Shown here piece by piece: positions 1 to 10,041 of a stretch of 64,000 nucleotides of DNA. Source of the stretch: Sarocladium kiliense (taxonomy: Eukaryota > Ascomycota > Sordariomycetes > Hypocreales > Sarocladiaceae); assembly GCA_030734395.1 (NCBI GenBank), contig JAUZTG010000047.1:124001-188000 (forward strand), written 5' to 3'. The number at the start of each line of letters is the position of its first letter. Positions within the stretch are counted from its first letter, which is position 1. A program made the position numbers and the translations under genes. The notes beneath the pieces were generated by a model. That model searched no databases, had not been told where the DNA came from, and worked only from the letters and a program-made list of their open reading frames with translations.

Positions 1-716
1 CTGTTGGAAGCGGCAGCACCACCGAACTGGTGGGAGAACAGCGCCGCAGAGCTTTTCGGTGCTGCAGAGAACATCAGTCTTTTGCTAAATGAGGCATCAG
101 AGTGTGGCGTACATTTGATGACCCCTTTTGCAGGATTCTGCGCATTCTCGGCCGGCTTCTGCAACATATACGTTTCGAGATTCCCAAAGATGAATCTCGG
201 AAGGAGTCCTCGGGCAAAAGAACTATCAGACGTGTGCACAAAGTATCTGCAGGACTTCAGACAAGTTTGGAGCATCGCCGATAGCTGGGTAAGTTTCGGA
301 CGCACTAATCGGACTTGTCACTGTACAATATCCGCTGACACATGAGATAGATGAAGACTTTCAAATACACCAATCTTCTCTATGAACGCCTGGCCGCCAA
401 TGAAAGCCGGTACCGTGGCCGTACGCGATACGATTACGATGTTCTTCATCATTCAGTCCACGAATTCCGCGGCGTTGATAGATCAGATCAGCAAGACCGA
501 GAGATCAACGAGGTTGAAGCATCAATTGACCTGCTGCCTTCAATGGGGGTCAATGATGATGCTCCGAGTACAGACATGCTTCTAAGCCAGCTCATGACTG
601 AGATAAGCGGTAATGAGCAAGGAGTCTGGTCCCATTGGTGGCCAGGAATGGGTGAGATGGATGCTACGCCGAACACTGATCTATCGATGGAAAGTGGAGG
701 ATTGGGTAACATGTAA
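1..716 (+). CDS. Zn2Cys6-type fungal transcription factor, C-terminal part (cut by window start)
   Basis: This is the C-terminal end of a fungal-specific transcription factor; the DNA-binding N-terminus lies outside the window. Exon 1 is 1-288, open from the first base in frame 1, and exon 2 is 351-716. The 62-bp intron (GTAAGT to TAG) joins in phase 0. The segment GVHLMTPFAGFCAFSAG followed by spaced F/W residues (FRQVWSIADSW) is the pattern usually found at the end of the fungal-specific TF domain. The tail after exon 2 is acidic and low in complexity. A class-III aminotransferase gene follows about 0.4 kb downstream on the same strand; regulation of that gene is possible but is only inference. 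The family call rests on the C-terminal pattern alone because no zinc cluster is visible. Confidence 0.72.
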
Positions 717-1128
717 CGCAATATTGTCTGAATGTTGAGATATGTACTCCCATCTTGTGGCTTCTCGAAGGCATTCGGACCCCCTTGCTGGTTTTTGTTG
801 CCCTGATTCACCATACTAACCGCGATACTTGCCTCTTTTCTTGCTACGTGCTTTATTGCTAGTCTAAATAGGAATTTTCGGCATCAATTACCCATGGATC
901 TGTTAGTAATTTTCTTCTTGCCCTTGCTAATCTACTTTTGGTCTCATCCTTCTAGAAGTGTGTCGTCGGATTTGGAACTCCGCGATCGGATCTCGGCTTT
1001 CAACTTGACTTAGCCAAGACGGAATCCATATCTTCATGCGACAAGAAGCGCTTCAGCACTTCAAGTCTACATCGTTCTTTTCAGCGATTTCCTCAAGTAA
1101 AGCATCATTCTGCACCTAACCCTTCACA
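717..1128. other. Intergenic region upstream of aminotransferase
   Basis: No gene is supported here. It holds the 3' flank of the truncated regulator and the pyrimidine-rich promoter/leader of the aminotransferase. No convincing operator was seen. Confidence 0.5.
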
Positions 1129-2493
1129 ATGGGCGACGCATTGTCTGATACCCGCGAGACGCATCTCATGCACCGGTCGTTGGTATATCAACCCCACACG
1201 GTCACCAGCGCAACAGGTTGTGAACTTACCCTTGACAATGGAAGGAAAGTTATAGACGCCTGCGGAGGAGCTGCAGTAGCTTGTTTGGGACATGGCAACG
1301 AGGAGGTGGCCACAGCGATCTATGAGCAGGTCAAGCAAGTCGGGTATGTCCACACTCAGGCGTACACGACCAAAGTCTCCGAGGAACTGGCCGACTTGAT
1401 TTTGGAAGGGTCACCCTTTGGGTTGGAGAAGGCCGTCTTTGTTGGCAGCGGTAGCGAGGCTATTGAAGCGGCGTTGAAGCTTGCGAGGCAGTACTTCTAC
1501 GAGAAGGGCGAGCACCAACGGTTGCATATTGTAGCAAGGCAGCAAGCGTATCACGGAAACACCATGGCCTCCATGTCAGTGTCCTCCAATCTCTCACGGA
1601 AACTTCCATATCGAGGGTTCTGTTATCCTCACACATCAGCCGTATCTCCAGCATACACTTATCGCTATCAACGGCCTTCCGAGACGGAAGAAGAGTTCAC
1701 CAAACGGCTTCTGGCTGAGCTCGATGCAGAGTTCAATCGCATCGGAACGGATCGGGTCATCGCATTCATAGCTGAGCCGGTGGTTGGTGCTACTGCTGGA
1801 TGTGTGCCACCACCAGTTGGATATCTCCGGGGCATCAAGGCCCTGTGTGAGAAGTATGGCATCTTGCTTATTCTGGACGAAATCATGTGTGGGAGTGGGC
1901 GTTGTGGCACGTTCTTTGCCTTTGAGCCCGAGAACGTCGAACCGGACATCGTCACCATTGCAAAGGGCCTCGGCGGTGGTTTTGCCCCGGTTGCTGGCGT
2001 CTTGATGCACCGGAAGGTGGTAGACACACTTCGTCAAGGGTCCAAGGCGTTCGTTCATGGCCACACCTTCCAGGCACACGCGATATCATGCGCAGCTGCG
2101 TTAGCGGTGCAGAAAATCGTCCGAAGAGACGGCCTTGTGGAGCGCAATGCTCAGATGGGCAGGGTCCTGGAGACGCTACTGAGACAAGAGCTGGCAGAGT
2201 GCAAGTCGGTTGGCGACATTCGAGGACGTGGGCTGTTCTGGGCAGTGGAGTTTGTGAAGGATAAGGCTACGAAAGAACCCTTTGATGCCTCGGTTCAGTA
2301 CGGGCCAAAAGTTCAAGAAGCGGCCTTTGAACGAGGCGTCGCGGTGTACCCTGGGCACGGCACCATTGACGGCGCGGCTGGCGACCATGTCCTCCTCGCT
2401 CCTCCCTATACTGTGGACGAAGCAACGCTGAAGAGGGTGTGCGAGGTTCTGAGAGAAGCAATCAGTGCCCAGGAAGCCATCTTCATGGCATGA
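1129..2493 (+). CDS. Class-III PLP-dependent aminotransferase
   Basis: Single-exon gene of 454 residues, the usual length for class-III aminotransferases (ornithine, acetylornithine, GABA and omega-amino-acid types). The pyridoxal-phosphate phosphate-binding segment GSGSEAIEAALK lies near residue 105. The cofactor-contacting Asp is D250 in ILDEIMCGSGR. The Schiff-base lysine is K279 in TIAKGLGGG. The start ATG at 1129 is preceded by a pyrimidine-rich leader and gives the typical N-terminus running into the DNGRKVIDACGGAAV segment. No mitochondrial presequence is obvious, so a cytosolic enzyme is likely. The amino donor cannot be read from sequence. The neighbour on the left is a truncated Zn2Cys6 regulator and on the right a sodium-symporter-family gene, which would fit amine or amino-acid uptake and use, but this is inference. 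Confidence 0.9.
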   Translation: MGDALSDTRETHLMHRSLVYQPHTVTSATGCELTLDNGRKVIDACGGAAVACLGHGNEEVATAIYEQVKQVGYVHTQAYTTKVSEELADLILEGSPFGLEKAVFVGSGSEAIEAALKLARQYFYEKGEHQRLHIVARQQAYHGNTMASMSVSSNLSRKLPYRGFCYPHTSAVSPAYTYRYQRPSETEEEFTKRLLAELDAEFNRIGTDRVIAFIAEPVVGATAGCVPPPVGYLRGIKALCEKYGILLILDEIMCGSGRCGTFFAFEPENVEPDIVTIAKGLGGGFAPVAGVLMHRKVVDTLRQGSKAFVHGHTFQAHAISCAAALAVQKIVRRDGLVERNAQMGRVLETLLRQELAECKSVGDIRGRGLFWAVEFVKDKATKEPFDASVQYGPKVQEAAFERGVAVYPGHGTIDGAAGDHVLLAPPYTVDEATLKRVCEVLREAISAQEAIFMA

Positions 2494-4384
2494 CCTTGTG
2501 GTGTGTGGACTGATGAGCCAATTACAGAGTGTCGGGAGGACGGAGACATGGGTAGGCAGGCTGTCGACGCCTCACAACATCCGCTCTCGTCTACTGTTTA
2601 CGTATTGGAGGAGGGCATGCAACAAAAGCCTGCGATTCAATTAAAAGCGATCTGACATCCTTGTTCAAGTGTGCATATGAGTAGACCACCGGCTTCTGAC
2701 CTTTTTTTCCTGTGACTTTCGCGATGGTCCTCGACACTGATGAGCTCCATGAACTGCCGTACTCCTCATAGCCATCTCCCGTAATATGAGCCAGGGTGAG
2801 CCCTCAAGCCGTCAGTGGCGCACGGCATATGCAACCACCAAGATAGGAGGCGAGTGAGCGGGCAGGCGTCATGTGAAAGAAGCCGCTTGGGTGTCCGCCA
2901 GTGGGCTGAACAGTTTAGACTCAGCCCGTCTCGCAGCGCAGGATTTCGGAGGCAAGATTGGGCGCCTTGGCAGCTGCGGGGATAGCTGACAATGTGACGC
3001 ACCGTTCAAGAAGGTGGTTCTTCCGTCTGTATCCATAATTAAGCTTCTTCTCGCATTCGCCAGGACTTCCATTCCTGGGAACGCCCGGTGTAGGTGGTCG
3101 TGGTGCGATGCGATTGACGATGGTCCTGTCTGTTGCGTACGAGAGCACAGTATCACAACAGTACCACGACACACTCTAAACATATACATGCATAGCCCTT
3201 ATCTCATCGCGGCAGGCAGCAACACCGTGACCACGACAAGCAGCCAACTGGAAAGTCTGGGCAGCGGGTCGCAATGGAACAGTCCTGATATGAGTCTCGT
3301 CGGTTAATTCGACGAGGCACATCCACGGACCCCATAACTGTGCGTACAAGCCAAGGCCGCCAGGATATGGAAGCAGAGATGATTTTCTGGAACACCAGGG
3401 AGAAACAAATCGCAGAGCAGACCAGGCTGGAACTGGACAAGACCAACCAAGCCGCGGCGACTGGCATGGCTTCTCAACACCTTACGCTTCGGGCCAAGCG
3501 TCCATAGGGACTCGAGGCTGCCAAGTCTCTTGCGCCGAAGATAGCCAGATCAGCAGCCAGTCATGGAAAACGCCCCAAGTCGTCTAGCGAGGCCAGGTTG
3601 ACCAGCACAGACCATCGACGTGTACAGGCTGGATGGGCTGAGAGACATCACTGACTTCAAGCCTGTCTCTCAGCTGGAGATAGGCTACCTAAGGTACCTG
3701 AACATACACCAATTAGGGCAATGCGTCACGTTACTGCTACAGGCTAGAACGGTGCTCCAGGAGGCTGCTGCTGGGGCCGGCATTTCCAGCCTTGTGAGGG
3801 CGATCCCACTCTATCGCTATACCTCTCCACGACACACGTCGAGGATTGATGAACGTAACCTGACGGCACACTGCTTCTCGAACGATTCCTGACTGATGCG
3901 CACCGGTACAGTTACCACAGACATACAGCCGCTCATTAGTCAAAGTACATTCTTGTGGGCAAAGCCTAAGCCCCGGCCGGTCGCCAACCCCAGAGTCCAA
4001 CAACTGCCTTAAGTCTGGGCACTGTCTTGGCTGGCTGGGATCAACAGCCTTCATCACTCTCTGCGTCTTGGGGCCTGCTCATCCACATCCATCCACATGT
4101 GAGACGAGACCAGGCAAATGGATCATCAGGATAATGCTGGTCCCCACCACCGCCGTTCGCCGTACCAAGGCCGTCCGCGCGCCTTGGGGGTTTGGTTTCC
4201 CGTTATAAAGGAGGATGCGACCCCAGCGTGACCCAGGCCACGCGGGATCTCGTTCCTTCTAAGCTTCTCCTGCGCGCAGAGAAAAAGACACTATAGATTT
4301 CTCAGTGGCTTTTCTCCTTCTTCTTCTCGTTGTCGACATTGGCTTGAGTCGTATCGTCGCGTGTAGTCGCGCACCATCACCAAG
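2494..4384. other. 1.9-kb intergenic region
   Basis: I see no gene here. Open frames on both strands are short and lack family-like sequence or good splice signals. The right end is the promoter of the SNF-family transporter, with a TATA-like element at 4204-4210. Confidence 0.5.
4204..4210 (+). promoter_or_regulatory. TATA-like element of the SNF transporter gene
   Basis: TATAAAG sits 175 bp upstream of the ATG at 4385 and is followed by a pyrimidine-rich leader. The position is plausible for a fungal TATA box with a roughly 130-150 nt leader. Function is inferred from motif and spacing only. Confidence 0.4.
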
Positions 4385-6655
4385 ATGGATCGTGTCAAGA
4401 AAGTCTACTACTGGCTTGCGCCAGATGCCGAGAAAGAGGCGGACGGCAGAGACACATGGCCGTCACGTACAGCGTGAGAACAACCTCCGTAGACTCGGTT
4501 GATACGAGCAGCAGCGCTGACAGATTACATTACAGCTTCATCTTGGCTGCCATGGGAGGCGCCGTTGGTCTCGGTAACCTGCTGCGCTATCCGGCCGTCG
4601 TTTATGCCAACAACGGCCTGCAATGGTTCATCCCGTAAGGTTCCTCCAATTTTTGATCGCAGTCTCGCGATAGCTGACCTCATCAAAGATACCTGATCGC
4701 ACTGTTCTTTCTGGGCATTCCCGTCCTGGTCCTCGAAATCTCCCTCGGCCAAGCTTATAGGGGCGGTGTCATGATCGCCTTCGGCAACATGAACCATCGC
4801 ACCAAGGGTGTTGGTCTCGGTGTCATCATGACTGGTTTTGTCGTCGCCACGTACTACGTTCCTATTCTGTCCTTCGTCATGCAGTACTTCCGCCACTCGT
4901 TCAAGAGTACTGTTCCATGGACTGGACGTGGTGAGGACTTCTATATGCTTGACGTTGTTCGAAATGGCGACCCGATCCCTGGATCCGTTGACGGCGGTAC
5001 CGTCACGTCGTGGACAGTCCATCCTGAGACCGGCGTCAACGGCGAGACTGTTGGCTGGAACTTCTTCATGTGGTTCTTCGTGTGGCTATGCATGTTCAAA
5101 GGTGTCGGCATCACTGGTCGAGCTGTGTACTTTACCATGGGTCTTCCTGTCGTCATGCTGATCATTCTGATGGGCCGCTCTTTGTCTCTTGAGAACGCCG
5201 GCCAGGGTGTCAAGTATTACTTCGCTGAGTGGCATGGCGAGAAGCTCGCTGGTGGCCAGATCTGGCAAGGTGCCTGTGGCCAGGTCTTCTTCTCCATCGG
5301 TGTCGGTTTCGGTTACTTCACGACCTACGCTTCGTACAACAGCCGCTTCGCCAATGCCGTCCAGGATGCCTTGATCATTGGCCTGAGCAACTCGCTCTAC
5401 GAAGTCCTTGCGGGCTTTGTCGTATTTGGCATCATTGGTTTCCTTGGTGAGTAGCAGCTCTTTTGCCTAATTGCACGTATCTCCTCACCTTGGAGCAATC
5501 ACTAACAAATATCGCAGAAATGGTACCTGGCGATAGAAGCCTGAGCACGTTCAGCGTCGGCTTCCTGACATATCCTCTAGCCCTCGCCGAGATGCCAGCA
5601 TCCCAGTTCTGGTCCGTCATGTTCTTCATCACCCTTGCTGTGCTGGGTCTGGGATCAGCTTTCGCGCTCATGGAGTCGTTGGTCACGATGGTTTGCGATA
5701 CTGATTGGGGCAAGAAGATTCCCCGTACCGCAGTCTGTACCATCATCATCGCAGGTGCTTTCCTGATCTCCATCATCTACTGCACCCAATTCGGTTTCTA
5801 CCTTCTTGACGCAGTCGACAAGTGGACCAACGATCTGTCGCTTATCTTCATGGTCTTCTGCGAATGCGTTGCCGTCACCTCCATCTACCGCTGGAAGGAT
5901 GTCGTATCTCAGGTCGGCTTGATCTCGTACGGTCTATACAACTTCGGCTATGTCGGAGGTATGGTCCTTGGGCCGGCTGTGGGCCACGCCGTCAGCCCTG
6001 AAGCCGGTGCTGGTGTTGGCTTCGGTATCTTCGTCGCAGGCGTCGTGTCATCTGTTCTCCTTGCCAAGACGCCCGATTCTGTGCCCCCGCCATTCTTCTA
6101 CAAGAACGGCCTTCTGAACAAGTTCTGGTGGCTGGCCTTTTACGCGGTAAGTTCATCAGCCATCGAATGCCCTTTTAAGAAATCCGACTAACAATCCCGC
6201 AGCCCAACCAACTGCGCCGGGATCTGAACGGCACGGTCGCTCATGGCAATAACTGGCAGATCCCTATCGTCTGGGGACCTGTTCTTCGATACATCTCGGC
6301 CCCAATTCTTGCCATTGTGACATCCTTCTCCTATCCATCGTTCTACAAGGATTTCCGCTTCGACCCGCTTCATGTGTTCGGCTTTGCCGTCGCTCATGTT
6401 TGTATGATCTTTGTCGCCGCCGGTTTCATTATCCCCCGCGCCTTCGATGTCTTCATCCCTGTGTCGAGACGTCCTGCGAAGAACTCTTACGTGGGACCGC
6501 AACAAACCGTTGTTACCAACGGTCTGGTTCAGGAGGCAGTCACTGAGGATGGTGTCATGCACCGCACTACCACGGACAACGACCATGTCGACCGCAATGG
6601 TGTTGAGCGTGATGGAATGTACTCATCCGACAAGGAGGCAAAGGTCTCGAACTAG
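4385..6655 (+). CDS. SNF-family sodium/neurotransmitter-type symporter
   Basis: Five exons: 4385-4473, 4536-4634, 4689-5446, 5518-6146, 6203-6655, coding 675 residues. All four introns (54-71 bp) have GT-AG ends and keep frame. Transmembrane segment 1 carries AAMGGAVGLGNLLRYP, the unwound sodium- and substrate-binding helix that marks the neurotransmitter:sodium symporter (SLC6/SNF) family. About 12 hydrophobic segments follow, with a charged C-terminal tail. The family drives uptake of amino acids, GABA or related amines with Na+; the fungal substrate is not predictable. It belongs in a cell membrane. The first ATG is chosen because it gives a short hydrophilic N-terminus directly before TM1 and an in-frame first splice. 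The gene lies downstream of a class-III aminotransferase, so amine metabolism is a reasonable but unproven link. Confidence 0.9.
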
Positions 6656-7145
6656 AGGGCCAGCACCTAGGTACTTGAATGTGCTTGCACACAGAGTCTC
6701 GAAAGGAAAAGATTATCAGCCTTGCACCTTTTCGCCATTGTCCAGTGTGATCGAGCAGCATACGTCCGCATGGGCAGTTGATCGCCGACGCAAAGTATAG
6801 TGAATTGTGATCTCCAATCAAAACAATGGATCACTTCTTGCGTGTGAGAATGAATCATGGCGCCCGGGCAGTGGTTGAAGAGCAACCGCACTTCTGCCAT
6901 GTTTGCCCTCTAGTCTTCACAGTATCACGCCAAAGCAAGGTCGGAGAGCCTGTGATTCATTACCAGTAATAGCCTATATTATCAAAATGGGTTTCTTGTG
7001 ATTTTTATCTCCCTGGCCGGACTTTCAAACCGACATCTTCAGCCACCGTGCGAGAACTTCTATGCGCCACTTCGTATTGTATCTTGCAGACTGAATCCGT
7101 CTTCGAAGATTGTAGCTTCGAAACAGAAACCACAAGCCCATCAAC
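6656..7145. other. Intergenic region
   Basis: This holds the 3' flank of the SNF transporter gene and the promoter side of the secreted-protein gene starting at 7146. No gene or clear site was seen. Confidence 0.45.
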
Positions 7146-8048
7146 ATGAGAGCAGGACACTTCGTGCTTGTTTTCGCTGTCGCTGCTCCATGGGCAATTT
7201 GTGCCCCAAGATGGAGTAACCACCAGGACCGTCCATGTCACGAACTCAATCGTACAGCGTCTGGCATCAAGGCCCGCGAAGCTTCGAACGATCATCAGTT
7301 TTTGCACGGTATTCCGTACAAGAGGAAGTACCCATTACCATTCCGTGGCTGACCTTTCTGATCAGTCATAGATGCGCCGAAGACCAATCTGACGAATATA
7401 CCGTCTCTCTATAACATGAGACATAAAGTGGCAACGCAGAAGGGTCACAGGGCAGAGAGCACATTGGATTCACGTACTGCTCGAGACCCTCCCCGTGAGC
7501 TCCCAATCGAGGGCCCGTCTCCGGACAAGCATCATGGTAAAATCGACCACTATCCAGTACATTACAATAAGCCCCAGCATCTAACGTGGATCAGTCCAAC
7601 CTTTGAGGAATGGTTCAGCTTCTCATCTTAAACCTCCGCAACCCGACTCAAATCTTCATGGCGCTGGCCAGCCTGGGTCGTCTAACGACGAAATTGAACC
7701 GATATCCCCTCGCAAGGCTAGAAGTATGCACACACAGGACGGGCCATCCCTTCGTTTGATAGCGGCAGCTAATATGAGAATTCAAGCTCCCCCCTCGAAA
7801 GCCTCATCGAAGTCTGTGATCCCCGAGAGCGAAGCGCAGATGGAGGCACTTCATGATGATCAAGCATCAGACCGCTCCTTCGTATTCCTACCGCGAGGAA
7901 TGGCACATGAGTGAGTGCGACGTCGTATTGTTCTTTGTGTCAGAGTGGAGATGATCGTGAAGCTGATCCCATTGAGAGATGTCTAAACGTCGGCCAAGAA
8001 AGCAAAGATAATATTCTCGTGGTTCCATGGGCCAGAACAGTCAATTGA
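7146..8048 (+). CDS. Predicted secreted protein of unknown function (multi-exon)
   Basis: I do not recognise this protein. The model is 7146-7308, 7372-7536, 7595-7910 and 7979-8048. Splicing joins three otherwise separate open frames in phase (intron 1 GTATTC/TAG with branch GCTGAC; intron 2 GTAAAA/CAG with branch TCTAAC). A fourth exon is suggested by a perfect GTGAGT donor at 7911. Without that last splice the frame stops at 7914, giving 215 residues. The N-terminus (MRAGHFVLVFAVAAPWAICA) looks like a signal peptide. The rest is hydrophilic, rich in Pro, Ser, His and Arg, with potential N-glycosylation sites (NRT, NLT, NGS) and no repeats or membrane segments. It could be a secreted or cell-wall protein. 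The weak donor of intron 1 and the choice of last exon are the main doubts. Confidence 0.45.
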
Positions 8049-8979
8049 GTCCTGTTCATCACAGTTGTCGGCCACAATGGATCCTTTTACCTATTCCGAC
8101 TGAATGAAATTTAATTGCCAATGATATTGACATATATTGTGTTGCCGCCCAACACATTCGGAGCTCCTGATTCAAGTTTTGAAACCCCAGTGATGCTAGA
8201 GAGTTCCTTGACATGAAATGGAATGACAACCGAGCCCAGAAACCCATAACTCACAGCCCTTGGGGGTAGATCATCGGGCGAGAACGATGAAACCATCCGT
8301 CGTTGCTTCGCATGGTTCCCTCGCCACGCTGATTCAGGTACATTTTACCGTTGCCATTAACGGAGCACTGGCATCACGTCCAGACGAGACCACGCGCAAC
8401 TCCAGCGACAAGAGTGAAATTGAGCTTGACTAATGAAAGTCAATTGGTACACGGCAGATGCCGTGTAGGTAATCGAATCACTCAGTCATTCCGACTTGCA
8501 AAAGCAGGACATGAGCCCCCATTCGGACATCTCAAGGTTGTCCAATTCTCAGGGACGGTCGAGGGCCATGGATTCTCCCGTGTGGCCTTGTTTCAACCGT
8601 CTCAACTTTCTATCTAAGTACATTGATACACACTAATGTTCTTTCGCTGCTGGTCATTTGCCATGCGCCATTTCCCGTGATGTTCCCATATCCAAGGTCA
8701 TCCATTCTGCGACGGGAGCTTCGATGCTCCAAACCCAGTATGTGACAAAAAAGCACAGATAACGCCCTGATTCCCCAAATGCTCGTAGCGTCGTAGATAT
8801 CTTCCAATATGTCTCCAATGGATTCCGTCGTTTCCCCTCATTAAATGACTTTGAGATTTGATTCCATGTATATGGTGTTCGAAAGATTCCAGGGTCAAAG
8901 TGTCCTGAATGCGCGAGGAATCGCATCTTTGTCGACAGAATCTCTTCATGTTGAGAGCTCTCCTGCTCGTGCGCCTCGT
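8049..8979. other. Intergenic region between two orphan genes
   Basis: This is AT-richer DNA between a plus-strand secreted-protein gene and a minus-strand membrane-protein gene that converge here. Short open frames such as 8654-8926 (minus) show no family features. I see nothing supportable. Confidence 0.4.
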
Positions 8980-10041
8980 TCAGTCGTCATCGTCGACTAT
9001 CCTGGAGCTGCTACTGCTTGATCCGGAGGTCACGCTCAGGGAGTTTCTTGCGACGTTGACGAGCTTCCAGATGCCGAATGATACGAGGGCGAGGACTGTG
9101 AAGAGAACAATGATGATGATAGCAATGACTTCGTTCTTCTTGACCATGATGGGTAGTCTGTGGCCCTGTATGAGGGCAACGTATGAGGCGAGGAATGCGG
9201 GCGAAGGTTCACGTGGGTATATGGTTGGGTTGGCGTTGGTGGGATTGTCAAACGGACAATGCTGCATTCCAATTAGTGTCTAAGATCCAATGGAATCAGT
9301 TGCTCGGAGCAGGAGCTACATACCAATGCCTTTGAAAAGTGAGGAATGCCTGTGAACCAGGGAGATGAAGGCGTAACGTCGGACAGGCGAGGTCGTACTG
9401 ACAGGTCCAGAGTTGGCTGGGGAGATGCTGCCGAAGTAGGGATGTGGCCGGAGTACAACAGGTCGTAATCTGTGAGATTGACACCTAGCAAAGGAAGCTG
9501 CAAATAATGCTCGCTTCTTCCAAAAATGTCGTAAAGAGGAGTTTCGTAGGGTTTCCAAATGTTGCGAGTGTAAAGCAGGCTGGGCTTGGGCTGCAGGCAG
9601 GGCAACCGGGCTTTATTAGTGGTTGCCCCGCCACCCGCCTTTCTGGTCAGCCACCCACTTTCCGGGCGACGTCAACAATTGGAGGGGCTGGACTGGGCAG
9701 GATGACCATTGGGCGCAGGGACCCCTGGCGAGTACGAAACAACTGAGGCTAGAAATCATGAAGAACAAAGGTCAAAGTTGCAAAGTTTGCACTCGGTAAA
9801 TTCGGCATCGCCTTGGGTCTCCTTCTCGTCGAAGCATGGCAAGGTGCGTTACGCTTGCCGCAGTACGCGCCAGTCCAGTAGAGGAGGGCTCCAGAGTACA
9901 GATTATCAAGCTTTGGGTTTTCAAGAACGTCGAGGAACGGGATTATGGTCGCAATAAACAAAGCAAAACATCGGGCTCCTGACGTACCAACGGCGAGGGT
10001 CTTGCAATTGCGGTACCTGACCGTGTCGTGAACCTCGCCAT
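8980..10041 (-). CDS. Predicted single-pass membrane protein, unknown function
   Basis: I do not recognise this protein. The model is exon 1 10041-9988, exon 2 9590-9324, exon 3 9261-8980, giving 200 residues. The join of exons 2 and 3 is strong: GTATGT donor, CTAAT branch point, GCAG acceptor, phase 0. Exon 2 has no ATG in frame, and its start matches a good acceptor (CACTAAT then CTGCAG), so an upstream exon is needed. The ATG at 10041, with 18 codons before GTACGT, fits in phase but implies a 397-bp intron, long for this region. The C-terminal third has one strong membrane segment (VIAIIIIVLFTVLALVSFGI), then a basic stretch, a serine run and a terminal Asp4. There is no clear signal peptide, so it may be a tail-proximal-anchored protein. 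Exon 1 is the least certain part. Confidence 0.45.

Noticed and set aside
9749..9961. 70-codon minus-strand frame inside the long intron of the orphan membrane-protein gene
   Set aside because: It has no ATG start (TTG), and I found no donor/acceptor pair that joins it in frame to the neighbouring exons.
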